NCBI GenBank assembly: GCA_022563455.1
Contig: JADFNI010000027.1
Span: forward strand, 1-15,045
Reading direction: 5' to 3'
Length of the DNA: 15,045 nucleotides
DNA from: Nanobdellota archaeon
GTDB taxonomy: Archaea > Nanobdellota > Nanobdellia > Pacearchaeales > GW2011-AR1
Position 1 is the stretch's first letter. Each line of letters opens with the position of its first letter. This document shows, piece after piece, positions 4,714 to 11,466 of the stretch. The translations under genes were made by a program, and so were the position numbers. Below the pieces are notes generated by a model, which saw only the letters and a program-made list of their open reading frames with translations, was not told the DNA's origin and searched no databases.

Positions 4714-4917
4714 TCAAGGCCGAAGCCACCTCAATAAATATTGTCCCTTATCCAAACTATAATTAGGTGCAATCTCATAACCAATCAAAAGAATTCCAAT
4801 CAAAAGTACAGCAATAAAAATTAATGTAATCTTCTTCCTTCGTTTACTAATCGGAGTTTCTTCAACTATCGCTCCATAAACTTCCTCATCAGTCAAATTA
4901 TCAAACCTTTCTTCCAT
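4714..4917 (-). CDS. Single-span membrane protein, 67 residues
   Basis: An acidic cytosolic-type N-terminus (MEERFDNLTDEEVYGAIVEE) leads to a strongly basic stop (SKRRKK, residues 24-29). One hydrophobic helix follows (ITLIFIAVLLIGILLIGYEI, 30-49), then a short polar outer tail ending RWLRP. This arrangement fits a type II single-pass protein with its tail outside. No known domain is recognised. Its promoter box (4938-4947) is separate from that of the divergent gene at 4995. Confidence 0.65.
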   Translation of the reverse strand: MEERFDNLTDEEVYGAIVEETPISKRRKKITLIFIAVLLIGILLIGYEIAPNYSLDKGQYLLRWLRP

Positions 4918-4937
4918 ATTAAATCTTAGAATTCAGA

Positions 4938-4947
4938 TTATATATAC
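4938..4947 (-). promoter_or_regulatory. TATA box for the 67-residue membrane protein
   Basis: tatatataat on the minus strand, about 25 bases before the ATG at 4917. Confidence 0.5.
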
Positions 4948-4964
4948 TTATCAAGTTTGTAAAA

Positions 4965-4973
4965 ATTTATAAG
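4965..4973 (+). promoter_or_regulatory. TATA box for the 75-residue gene
   Basis: atttataag, about 26 bases before the ATG at 4995. Confidence 0.5.
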
Positions 4974-4994
4974 CCATGTTCAAAAATATAAAGT

Positions 4995-5222
4995 ATGCTT
5001 ACAGTACATGAGATTCACTTAATTAGGAACAACGAGGTTGAAATATATCCATTTCGAGATTCACGAAAAGATAAATGGGGATATCAGCTCTCAACAAAAA
5101 TCGGAAATAAAAACCTCCCAGTATATACTTGCAGTGCAATGTACGATGGTGAGGGTGATGCAAGAACCAATGCTAAGGATTTAATAGCGAAAGCAAGAGA
5201 CGACGAATTTTCATGGACATAA
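4995..5222 (+). CDS. Hypothetical 75-residue soluble protein
   Basis: A soluble, charged protein beginning MLTVHEIHLIRNNEVEIYPF. A middle of likely beta strands (WGYQLSTKIGNKNLPVYTC) is followed by GEGDARTNAKDLIAKARDDE, a likely C-terminal helix. Many polar and aromatic residues and a single Cys are present. I recognise no family. It converges on the next gene with only 14 bases between stops. Start choice rests on the TATA box spacing. Confidence 0.65.
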   Translation: MLTVHEIHLIRNNEVEIYPFRDSRKDKWGYQLSTKIGNKNLPVYTCSAMYDGEGDARTNAKDLIAKARDDEFSWT

Positions 5223-5236
5223 ATCATAAAGATTAA

Positions 5237-5491
5237 TCAAGAACAATCATAACAAATAGTATGAGACTTAGTATCAACAGCAAAAGTATTATAATTTAGA
5301 GCATAGACTCTTGCAGCCTCAAAAGTCATCTGAATTTCCACAGGATCTCGAGACCCAATATGCCTAACAAGATAGTTTCCACAAGTAGGATTCTCTCCTG
5401 AAAAATACATACAAGGTGACGCTTCAATCCCACTCACTCCATGAAATGCCCAATCAGTTTCTTCCAAGCTCACATTACTTTTATTTACCAT
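5237..5491 (-). CDS. Hypothetical 84-residue protein with C-terminal CxxC
   Basis: A soluble protein with four cysteines: Cys27 (ASPCMYF), Cys37 (NPTCGNY), Cys80 and Cys83 (ICYDCS at the very end). The pattern could form one zinc site. Between them sits a likely helix, PVEIQMTFEAARVYALNY. There is no signal peptide or membrane span. No family is recognised. It has its own TATA box (5511-5520) and lies back to back with the GIY-YIG gene, about 100 bases apart. Confidence 0.65.
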   Translation of the reverse strand: MVNKSNVSLEETDWAFHGVSGIEASPCMYFSGENPTCGNYLVRHIGSRDPVEIQMTFEAARVYALNYNTFAVDTKSHTICYDCS

Positions 5492-5510
5492 ATAAATAAA
5501 GGAAAAAATC

Positions 5511-5520
5511 TACTTATAAA
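5511..5520 (-). promoter_or_regulatory. TATA box for the 84-residue gene
   Basis: tttataagta on the minus strand, about 25 bases before the ATG at 5491. Confidence 0.5.
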
Positions 5521-5560
5521 TCTTTCTATATGTAACTACTATAGAATAACAATATATATC

Positions 5561-5569
5561 TATAAAAAC
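5561..5569 (+). promoter_or_regulatory. TATA box for the GIY-YIG gene
   Basis: tataaaaac, about 26 bases before the ATG at 5590. Confidence 0.5.
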
Positions 5570-5589
5570 AACCTCTAATTTCTAAGCAC

Positions 5590-5841
5590 ATGAAAAAAGA
5601 GTGGTATGTATATATTCTTGAATGCAAAGATGCAACATTTTACACAGGAGTTACTAACGATCTAGATAAAAGAATGGATATTCATGCAAAAGGAAAGGGA
5701 AGCAAATACGTAATGAAATCCGGCTTCAAAAAACTTCTTAGATGCGCCCCATGCAAAAATAGGTCCGATGCTTGCAAGGCAGAATGTCAAATTAAAAATC
5801 TTCCAAGAAATGAAAAACTAAATTGGTTCGATGAAAATTAA
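5590..5841 (+). CDS. GIY-YIG domain protein, YhbQ/UPF0213-like
   Basis: An 83-residue stand-alone GIY-YIG nuclease domain, the usual length for the UPF0213/YhbQ group. Visible motifs are WYVYILEC (the 'GIY' strand, with VYI in place of GIY), FYTGVT (the 'YIG' strand as YTG), LDKRMDIH with the catalytic-type Arg and His, and KAECQIKNLPRNEKL with the metal-binding Glu. These proteins are proposed to cut branched or damaged DNA, but physiological roles are poorly defined. Two extra Cys (CAPC, residues 52-55) are not part of the standard core. Its stop is one base from the convergent stop of the M23-like gene. Confidence 0.85.
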   Translation: MKKEWYVYILECKDATFYTGVTNDLDKRMDIHAKGKGSKYVMKSGFKKLLRCAPCKNRSDACKAECQIKNLPRNEKLNWFDEN

Positions 5842-5842
5842 T

Positions 5843-7042
5843 CTATCTTTCGTATATCAAGGCATCAGTAGTAAATCCACTAACTTCTACAGCCGTCTTC
5901 CCAGGAAAGGCCTCAAATTTAAGTCGTCGATCCTGGATCATTTCTAAAAGAACAACCCCGTCAACAAAATCATAATTTCGAGCTTCACTAATTTTGACAA
6001 AATTTGTCCTCTCCCAACGAACCCCAAAGGAATCATAATAATCATAACCAACTAATTCATATTTAACAAGCCCAGTATTAACATCAACATCCTTAGGATT
6101 TGGAAAATTCCCCTTAACACCAAACTGTGCTTCTTGCCCATCATAATTCCCCATCGAAATTGTAATATGATTATAATCCAAATAATCTGGAGAAATAGAC
6201 AAATGTGTAGACCAATATTTTTCTCTTTGCAAACCAGTATAATAATTTGTCCCTTCTTCAAACCAATTTCCTCGAAGTTTAGAATCAATATCCCAATCAA
6301 GTTTTCCAGCATATGGCTCACTACTCCGAAGACTCTTTTCAATCATTTTGGAAGTTATTTCCTCATTAAAATATTCCAATGTATCTGGAACATGAATCTT
6401 CCAAGGCTCTCCTTCATAATGCTCCGGAATCAAAAGCCCTTCCAAAACTATATTTTCATCCACAATATTATAGTCAACATTATTTTTATACCACCCAATA
6501 ATTTGTCCAGCCTCAACAAGAATATTAACAGATTTATAGCCAGTAGTCTTTGGAGCTTCAATAAGAATTTTATCTGACAATTCATCAATATGAATATAAC
6601 TACTAGAGACTCCACAACCATGCTCAATTACAAGTCTATAATCTGCCCACTGAATATATTCACTACCCGAATAATACCCTCCAGACATAAGAGACAATTC
6701 TTTAATTACTCCATCCCCAGGTGAATAAACTTCAATATCTGCTTCTTGATTATCAAAATCTTGAAAGTATTGGTGATCGATTGGAGTAACATGCCCTCCA
6801 GTCATTAATCCCAACGGAACAACAACTTTAGTTTTATCCAGATTAACAGGAGGATAATCAAAAATTACATGATTCTCGCCACATTCATCGTCTTCAGAAA
6901 ATGCAGTGGAGTCCGACGGGAGACTATCTAAAACTTCAACTTTGATGCCAGAAGGGAGTTCATCATCCTCAACAGCCAAAAAAATAAAAAGTCCAACTAG
7001 CACAACTGAAAAGATAACACCTATAATCACCAAGCTTTTCAT
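5843..7042 (-). CDS. Membrane-anchored M23-like (LytM-fold) protein
   Basis: A 399-residue protein with one N-terminal hydrophobic anchor (about residues 4-24) followed by an acidic linker, so the bulk is probably outside the cell. The middle resembles a peptidase M23 fold: GGHVTPIDHQYF (His84, Asp89), EVYSPGDGVI, YRLVIEHGCG, SSYIHID (Tyr149, His151) and ILVEAGQIIG. The H-x4-D spacing differs by one from the usual H-x3-D, so activity is uncertain. Cys54 and Cys143 could form a disulfide. The C-terminal half (from about 225) has many Tyr/Trp/Asp and is strand-like (NYYTGLQ, WSTHLSIS, AQFGVKGNF, LVKYELVGYDYYDSFGVRWE); no family is recognised. Most archaea lack peptidoglycan, so the target is unclear. 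It diverges from the VTT gene across a shared TATA box. Confidence 0.7.
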   Translation of the reverse strand: MKSLVIIGVIFSVVLVGLFIFLAVEDDELPSGIKVEVLDSLPSDSTAFSEDDECGENHVIFDYPPVNLDKTKVVVPLGLMTGGHVTPIDHQYFQDFDNQEADIEVYSPGDGVIKELSLMSGGYYSGSEYIQWADYRLVIEHGCGVSSSYIHIDELSDKILIEAPKTTGYKSVNILVEAGQIIGWYKNNVDYNIVDENIVLEGLLIPEHYEGEPWKIHVPDTLEYFNEEITSKMIEKSLRSSEPYAGKLDWDIDSKLRGNWFEEGTNYYTGLQREKYWSTHLSISPDYLDYNHITISMGNYDGQEAQFGVKGNFPNPKDVDVNTGLVKYELVGYDYYDSFGVRWERTNFVKISEARNYDFVDGVVLLEMIQDRRLKFEAFPGKTAVEVSGFTTDALIYER

Positions 7043-7063
7043 AATAACTTAGAGTTATCAAAA

Positions 7064-7072
7064 CTTATAAAC
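7064..7072. promoter_or_regulatory. Single TATA box apparently shared by two divergent genes
   Basis: cttataaac contains the palindrome ttataa at 7065-7070. Its centre is 25.5 bases from both start codons (7042 on the minus strand, 7093 on the plus strand). I see no second box at the proper distance for either gene. Confidence 0.55.
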
Positions 7073-7092
7073 CTTATCCATCAAATATTAAA

Positions 7093-7710
7093 ATGAAAGA
7101 AACACAAAGGTCCCTCCTTGCAATTTTAATAGTAATTCTACTTTTTGCAATCTCCTCAAGCATAATTCAACAAAATATCGAAGGAATTGAAAACTTTATT
7201 TATAAAGGATACATCATAGGAGCCCTAGTTTACATTTTTATAGTCGCCGTAGCAGTTGTAATCGCTCCAGTAAGTGTCATTCCACTAATCCCCCTAATGT
7301 CCATGATGTATGGATGGCAAATCTCAGGTTTACTAAGCATACTTGGATGGACCTTAGGTGCAGGAATAGCGTTTAAGCTATCTAGGGAATATGGTATACC
7401 ACTGGTCAAGAAATTTATCTCGCTAAAAAAAATAGAAAACATAGAAAAGAAAATCCCTAAAAGAAATATTTTCTGGAGCATTGTATTTTTAAGAATGGCA
7501 CTTCCAGTAGATATTCTTAGTTATGCCTTAGGTTTATTCAGCAAAGTAAAATTCAAAACATATTTGATAGCCACAATAATCGGAATAACACCTTTTGCAT
7601 TTATATTAGCCTATATTGGAATCCTGCCAATTTATTATCAGATAATTTCATTAGCTATAGGAAGTATAATAATCATTTTAGGTGTTCTTATAAAAAAGAA
7701 TAAGAAATAA
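7093..7710 (+). CDS. VTT-domain (TVP38/TMEM64, DedA-type) membrane protein
   Basis: A 205-residue polytopic membrane protein of the VTT/SNARE-associated superfamily, whose members act as phospholipid scramblases or carriers. An N-terminal span (about 8-26) is followed by a second (41-66, VAVVIAPVSVIPLIPLMSM) and the amphipathic segment WQISGLLSILGWTLGAGIAF. A cytosolic loop (KKFISLKKIENIEKKIPKRN) then leads to the diagnostic C-terminal signature FLRMALPVDILSYALGLF with KTYLIATIIGITPFAFILAY. A last span ends in a basic tail. The position of Arg and Pro-Val-Asp in the signature suits VTT proteins. It may handle lipids for the envelope, to which the divergent M23-like protein is also anchored. 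Confidence 0.85.
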   Translation: MKETQRSLLAILIVILLFAISSSIIQQNIEGIENFIYKGYIIGALVYIFIVAVAVVIAPVSVIPLIPLMSMMYGWQISGLLSILGWTLGAGIAFKLSREYGIPLVKKFISLKKIENIEKKIPKRNIFWSIVFLRMALPVDILSYALGLFSKVKFKTYLIATIIGITPFAFILAYIGILPIYYQIISLAIGSIIIILGVLIKKNKK

Positions 7711-7728
7711 ACTTTCAACAAAACCTAT

Positions 7729-7737
7729 ATATAAAAA
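7729..7737 (+). promoter_or_regulatory. TATA box for the DUF2779 nuclease
   Basis: atataaaaa within ctatatataaaaag, about 26 bases before the ATG at 7759. Confidence 0.55.
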
Positions 7738-7758
7738 GACTTATTTCCCTATTAATTT

Positions 7759-9249
7759 ATGCTAACGAAATCAAATTACTTAACGGGTCTTCAATGTCTA
7801 AAACTCCTTTGGATCATAAAAAATGATAAATCAAGAATTCCAGACCCTGATAAAGTAGCAGAAGCAAAATTCAAGGAAGGAGATTTAATAGGGGTTTTAG
7901 CAACGAAAGTTTTTCCAAACGGTATTGATCTTACAAACTTAGACTTCAAGCTAAACTTGGAAAAAACCAAAGAATTTCTTAGTAAAAGAAAACCAATATT
8001 TGAAGCAGGATTTTTAATAGATAATTTATATTCAAGAGCAGACATATTACTTCCAGTTGAAGAAGATAAATGGGATATAATCGAAGTAAAAAGTGGAACA
8101 AAGATTAAAGATATTAACATCCATGACCTCTCTTTTCAAAAATATGTTTATGAAAAGTCTGGACTTAAAATTAGAAATTGTATTTTAATGCATATTAACA
8201 ATGAATTTATTAAAAATGGAGAAATAGATCCAAAAAAGTTCTTTATTCAAGAAAATATAAACAAAGATGTAGATTCATTTTCTAAGAGAATTGAAGAAAT
8301 GTCTTACGAATCAATTAATAAAAGAATTGAAGAAATGTTTAAAATAATTAATGGTAGTGAACCAGAATTTAATGTTTTAGATATTCCTTCAATTGAATAT
8401 GACAATATTTGCCTTGATGAATTTATGAAATCTCTTTCAAAAGATAATATATTTGAATTATATAGGATGTTTACCAAAAAGAAAATAGAAATTTATGAAA
8501 AAGGAATTATAAAAATGACAGATATTCCAGAAGATGTTAAATTAAACGAAAAACAACAAATACAAAGAAAATTGGCATTTGATGGAGGAAAACATATTGA
8601 TAAATTAGAAATAAAGAAATTTCTAGATAATTTAAAATATCCAATTTATTATCTTGACTTTGAAACTATTAATCCAGCAATTCCAAGGTTTGAGGGAACT
8701 AAGCCTTATCAGCAAATACCTTTTCAGTATTCACTACATATTCAAAAAGAAAAAGATGGAGAAATAAAACATCTCTCATTTTTAGCAGAAGGAACTGAAG
8801 ATCCAAGAAAAGAATTTATGGGTTCCTTAAAGAATAATTTAGGAGAAGAAGGAAGCATATTGGTATATAATCAAAGTTTTGAGATAAGTAGATTTAAAGA
8901 ATGTTCAGTTGTATTTCCAGAATTTGAGAGTTGGGTTAATAACAACATATTGTCTAGGATAAAAGATCTTTGGGACGTTTTTAAGAATTTTTATTATTAT
9001 GATTCTAAACAAAAAGGATCTACTTCAATAAAATATGTTTTGCCAGTTTTATCGGATTTAAAATATGATGAATTAGAAATTAAGGGGGGATCAATTGCAA
9101 GTTTAGAATATGAAAGAGTTACTTATGGAGAAGTAGATGAAGGGGAAAGATTGAAAATACTTGAAGCTTTGGAGAAGTATTGTGAGATGGATACTATGGC
9201 TGAAGTCGTGATTGTTAAAGAGCTGAGAGAAATTGTTAAAGATAATTAA
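7759..9249 (+). CDS. PD-(D/E)XK nuclease fused to a DUF2779 exonuclease-like domain
   Basis: A 496-residue protein. The N-terminal half opens LTKSNYLTGLQCLKLLW, as RecB/Cas4-like nucleases do. It carries the PD-(D/E)XK core SRADILLP (Asp95) with IIEVKSG (Glu109-Val-Lys111) and a downstream LSFQKYVYE helix with Gln. The C-terminal half is DUF2779, an RNase H-like DEDD exonuclease relative: YYLDFETINPAIPRF (Asp300, Glu302), PYQQIPFQYSLH, LVYNQSFEISRF and YCEMDTMAEVVI (Asp478). Both sets of acidic residues look intact, so two active sites are possible. Such proteins are found in bacteria and archaea; their substrates are not well established. Its single Cys13 without a Cys cluster argues against a Cas4-type iron-sulfur centre. 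No cas genes or repeats lie nearby. Its end overlaps the convergent PIN gene by 14 bases. Confidence 0.9.
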   Translation: MLTKSNYLTGLQCLKLLWIIKNDKSRIPDPDKVAEAKFKEGDLIGVLATKVFPNGIDLTNLDFKLNLEKTKEFLSKRKPIFEAGFLIDNLYSRADILLPVEEDKWDIIEVKSGTKIKDINIHDLSFQKYVYEKSGLKIRNCILMHINNEFIKNGEIDPKKFFIQENINKDVDSFSKRIEEMSYESINKRIEEMFKIINGSEPEFNVLDIPSIEYDNICLDEFMKSLSKDNIFELYRMFTKKKIEIYEKGIIKMTDIPEDVKLNEKQQIQRKLAFDGGKHIDKLEIKKFLDNLKYPIYYLDFETINPAIPRFEGTKPYQQIPFQYSLHIQKEKDGEIKHLSFLAEGTEDPRKEFMGSLKNNLGEEGSILVYNQSFEISRFKECSVVFPEFESWVNNNILSRIKDLWDVFKNFYYYDSKQKGSTSIKYVLPVLSDLKYDELEIKGGSIASLEYERVTYGEVDEGERLKILEALEKYCEMDTMAEVVIVKELREIVKDN

Positions 9250-9808
9250 CTTGAGGTATATTAAAATCATTTCTATAACAAGCTCTTTTAATTTTTTTCT
9301 TTTCCCAATCTTTTTTGTCTAGAGTATTAAGAATCAAAGGATTTGTTTGATGCTCAATTAAAGCTGAAGCGATTATTTTTGCATCAGGCATATTTACAAT
9401 CTCTAAACTCTTGATTAGTTTTTTATTTGTACAGTTTGGGATGATCTTTTCGATCTTTAGATTGATAAAATCGTCAACTTTCCTTTCAAGTCCATTTAGA
9501 ATCCCAATCAACTCATTTAAATTCTCCTTAGTGGGATTTTCTAAAGAATATTTCTTAAGTAATTCTTTCAGTTCAATTTTTTTATTTCCATATCCCTCTA
9601 AATCTAATGTTTGAGTCATAATAAACTTAAGAATCTTCATAACACTCCTTCTTTTTCTCAAGAATAAACCTGGAATTTCATTAGATTTCTGAAATTCTGA
9701 AATTAAAAATCTTTCATTACCCCCTATAAACTCTTTTGCACGTTTATGATGACTCTCAATTTCATCAAAGTTAGCAATGATAACACATGTATCTAAAAAA
9801 TTATTCAT
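9236..9808 (-). CDS. PIN-domain protein, probable ribonuclease
   Basis: A 190-residue protein with PIN-fold acids: Asp6 in NFLDTCVII, acidic residues near 38-44 (ISEFQKSNE), Asp142 in MPDAKIIASALIEH, and Asp164/Asp167 in ILNTLDKKDW. It is longer than a typical VapC toxin (~130) because of a helical, Lys/Glu-rich insertion (residues 50-130). The ATG follows the upstream stop with no gap (TAA then ATG), and a strong Shine-Dalgarno motif (ggagga, at 9813-9818) lies in the end of the upstream gene, so both are made from one mRNA. A PIN gene directly after a DNA-binding-type gene is the layout of toxin-antitoxin pairs, but the partner is far larger than VapB. The last 14 bases overlap the convergent DUF2779 gene. 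Confidence 0.75.
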   Translation of the reverse strand: MNNFLDTCVIIANFDEIESHHKRAKEFIGGNERFLISEFQKSNEIPGLFLRKRRSVMKILKFIMTQTLDLEGYGNKKIELKELLKKYSLENPTKENLNELIGILNGLERKVDDFINLKIEKIIPNCTNKKLIKSLEIVNMPDAKIIASALIEHQTNPLILNTLDKKDWEKKKIKRACYRNDFNIPQVNYL

Positions 9809-10858
9809 TTAATCCTCCAATAGCAAATGTAATAGTTTAGCAACCTTATTATTCATATCAATTTTCTTGAAACGATTCTCAGGAATATTTCCAATTTCCT
9901 TTTTCAAATCCCCAATAACCATCTCTGAATTAATTATCTCAGGAATTGTATTTTCATCTTTAATTTTATTAAATAATTCAATTTTTGTTTTATCAATAAA
10001 CTTCTTAGAGCTCTCGAAAAAATAAATTACTGATAATGTATTCCATAAACTATCCATTCCCTCCTTTAATTGGCTTTTTTCATTGGTCATTTTTTTTAAT
10101 CTTAATATATTGGTTGCACAGTAAATAAGTTTGTCAAATAAATGATAAACAGATTCAAGCTCATTAGGAAAATAAACCGACCATTCAATAAATTTCTTGG
10201 ATAAGTCTTCATATTTAGTATCCTTAGATTCAAGTCCTTCCATAATTTCCTCTTTTAACTTATAAAATTCCATTCCTTTCTGAGCATATTGAATTCTTTT
10301 AGCATCTATAGAGTTTTTCTTATCAAACTTTTCGATATTCCCCCTAATCTTTTCTAATCTATCTCCAGAAAGCGTCTTCATATAATCATAATTCGAATAA
10401 ATCTCTTCATTATATGCTAAACAACAAATCTTCCCAAATTTAAAATTTATAACTGGTAAATCGGGCTCATTTTCCTCAATATAATCTACTGCAATTTTTT
10501 GAATAATTGTTCTAAGCGGAAAATAAGACATATCACCCTTTTTCATCTTATATTCTTCAACGATAGTTTTAAGTATTTGCAAAGTTTTATCTCGCTGATC
10601 TTTTGAAACTGGAATTCTATAAAAGACGGGATAGTCTTTTCTTAAATAAACTTTTAAATTTTTCTCAGAATTAGACTCTGCTATTTTGCTCTCATCCATA
10701 AGTTCGTTAATAAATTTTTTTGTTACGGGAAAATGAGAGTTTGTTTTTCTAGCTATTTGATCAATAGTTCTTGGTCCTTTGATCAATACTTCAAGAATTT
10801 TATTTTTTATTTTTCCAGGATCTCTACGAATTCGCTTATGAGCCCCATCATTTTTCAT
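9809..10858 (-). CDS. Winged-helix protein with large helical C-terminal region
   Basis: A 349-residue protein. Residues about 15-75 form a likely winged helix-turn-helix: GKIKNKILEVLIKGPRTIDQ, IARKTN, then TKKFINELMDESKIAE and a wing ending VYLRKDYP. The N-terminus is very basic (HKRIRRDPGK). The rest is highly charged and predicted helical, with a small Cys-Cys spot (KICCLAYN) and the segments WSVYFPNELESVYHLFDKLI and MDSLWNTLSVIYFF; no domain is recognised there. It is the first gene of a two-gene unit with the PIN protein. By analogy to two-gene toxin modules it could bind the promoter and restrain or direct the PIN nuclease; this is inference. A TATA box lies at 10881-10890. Confidence 0.75.
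   Translation of the reverse strand: MKNDGAHKRIRRDPGKIKNKILEVLIKGPRTIDQIARKTNSHFPVTKKFINELMDESKIAESNSEKNLKVYLRKDYPVFYRIPVSKDQRDKTLQILKTIVEEYKMKKGDMSYFPLRTIIQKIAVDYIEENEPDLPVINFKFGKICCLAYNEEIYSNYDYMKTLSGDRLEKIRGNIEKFDKKNSIDAKRIQYAQKGMEFYKLKEEIMEGLESKDTKYEDLSKKFIEWSVYFPNELESVYHLFDKLIYCATNILRLKKMTNEKSQLKEGMDSLWNTLSVIYFFESSKKFIDKTKIELFNKIKDENTIPEIINSEMVIGDLKKEIGNIPENRFKKIDMNNKVAKLLHLLLED
9813..9818 (-). promoter_or_regulatory. Shine-Dalgarno motif for the PIN gene
   Basis: ggagga on the minus strand, four bases before the PIN ATG and inside the end of the winged-helix gene. It fixes the start and shows co-translation. Confidence 0.65.
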
Positions 10859-10880
10859 ATATTTTATAGAGATCTTATGT

Positions 10881-10890
10881 TTATAAAACT
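10881..10890 (-). promoter_or_regulatory. TATA box for the winged-helix/PIN unit
   Basis: agttttataa on the minus strand, about 27 bases before the ATG at 10858. Confidence 0.55.
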
Positions 10891-10908
10891 TTTGTTGTTA
10901 TTCTTAGA

Positions 10909-10957
10909 CTAAGTAGTTTAGATATTTAAGATAAGTAGTATAGTAAGATTTAAATAG
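10909..10957 (+). promoter_or_regulatory. TATA box with imperfect upstream direct repeat
   Basis: The TATA-like gatttaaata lies at 10948-10957, about 26 bases before the ATG at 10978. Just upstream, taagtagt occurs twice about 22 bases apart, each followed by a t/a-t-a-g sequence. The spacing is close to two helical turns and could form a binding site. Confidence 0.4.
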
Positions 10958-10977
10958 TGTAAGAGTTATGAAATCAG

Positions 10978-11268
10978 ATGGTAAAAAGAGGTAAAACACA
11001 ACAAAGCAAGCACGATGCAAGAGTTAGACGGATTGCTGGCGGTTACAAGAGCCAAGGATGGAAAGTAAGGGCAGATATCTCTGGATATTCAAAACCAAAA
11101 ACAATTTATAACAAAAGGCCAGATGTCATTGCAACGAAGGGAGCAAAAGAAAGAATTGTTGAAGTTGAAACAAAGAATTCTTATAAAAAGGATGTTTCTC
11201 AAAGAAATGCTTTTAAAAGATTTGCAGGACTAGATAAAAAAAGAAAATTTAGAACTAGTGTGGTTTGA
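10978..11268 (+). CDS. Small basic PD-(D/E)XK-like protein
   Basis: A 96-residue, strongly basic protein. The N-terminus (MVKRGKTQQSKHDARVRRIA) is likely nucleic-acid binding. The core reads NKRPDVIATKG, then RIVEVETKNSY, the D...ExK arrangement of PD-(D/E)XK nucleases (Asp49, Glu62, Lys64 by my count). KKDVSQRNAFKRFA follows, with a Gln as in resolvase-like members. It is shorter than archaeal Holliday-junction resolvases, so it may be a minimal nuclease or an inactive relative. The start is chosen from the TATA box spacing; an out-of-frame ATG ten bases earlier reads only eight codons. The next gene begins two bases after its stop, and together with the DUF3892 gene they form an operon. Confidence 0.7.
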   Translation: MVKRGKTQQSKHDARVRRIAGGYKSQGWKVRADISGYSKPKTIYNKRPDVIATKGAKERIVEVETKNSYKKDVSQRNAFKRFAGLDKKRKFRTSVV

Positions 11269-11270
11269 AA

Positions 11271-11441
11271 ATGACAAGTATATTTATAGCATCAATTATT
11301 AAATCAGTAAACTTAGTTGTCAAATCCATATCCTTAATTACTAAAAGTCCTTTGCATTTATCACTTTTTCTATTAGCAGGTTTAACGTTTGAAGAGATTT
11401 ATTACGGTCTTAGAATAATTAAATATCTTGGAATAATATGA
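11271..11441 (+). CDS. 56-residue hydrophobic protein in the nuclease operon
   Basis: An open frame of 56 codons beginning MTSIFIASIIKSVNLVVKSI, containing a hydrophobic stretch (SLFLLAGLTF) and ending IIKYLGII. It has two amphipathic or membrane-associated segments. It starts two bases after the stop of the PD-(D/E)XK-like gene and is followed by a Shine-Dalgarno motif for the next gene, so it sits inside an operon. It has no ribosome-binding site of its own, which fits translational coupling. No family is recognised. It could be a membrane-acting small protein; the size and lack of homology known to me keep confidence moderate. Confidence 0.5.
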   Translation: MTSIFIASIIKSVNLVVKSISLITKSPLHLSLFLLAGLTFEEIYYGLRIIKYLGII

Positions 11442-11448
11442 TAAATTT

Positions 11449-11455
11449 GGGAGGT
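11449..11455 (+). promoter_or_regulatory. Shine-Dalgarno motif for the DUF3892 gene
   Basis: gggaggt, eleven bases before the ATG at 11467. A strong ribosome-binding site here supports an internal operon gene rather than a leaderless one. Confidence 0.65.
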
Positions 11456-11466
11456 AAAATAAAAAA

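Noticed and set aside
6052..6577. Two open frames (6052-6342 minus, 6134-6577 plus) within the M23-like gene
   Set aside because: Their translations are Ile/Phe-rich without motifs, and they overlap a 399-residue gene with clear domain signals and promoter.
7230..8120. Minus-strand open frames opposite the VTT and DUF2779 genes
   Set aside because: Shadows of the two recognised plus-strand genes; no promoter and no protein-like motifs.
7759..9249. Cas4 / CRISPR association
   Set aside because: The nuclease domain lacks the Cys cluster of Cas4, and there is no repeat array or other cas gene in the window.
9411..9614. 67-residue plus-strand frame opposite the PIN gene
   Set aside because: Ser/Phe-rich shadow of a gene with a good ribosome-binding site and active-site residues.
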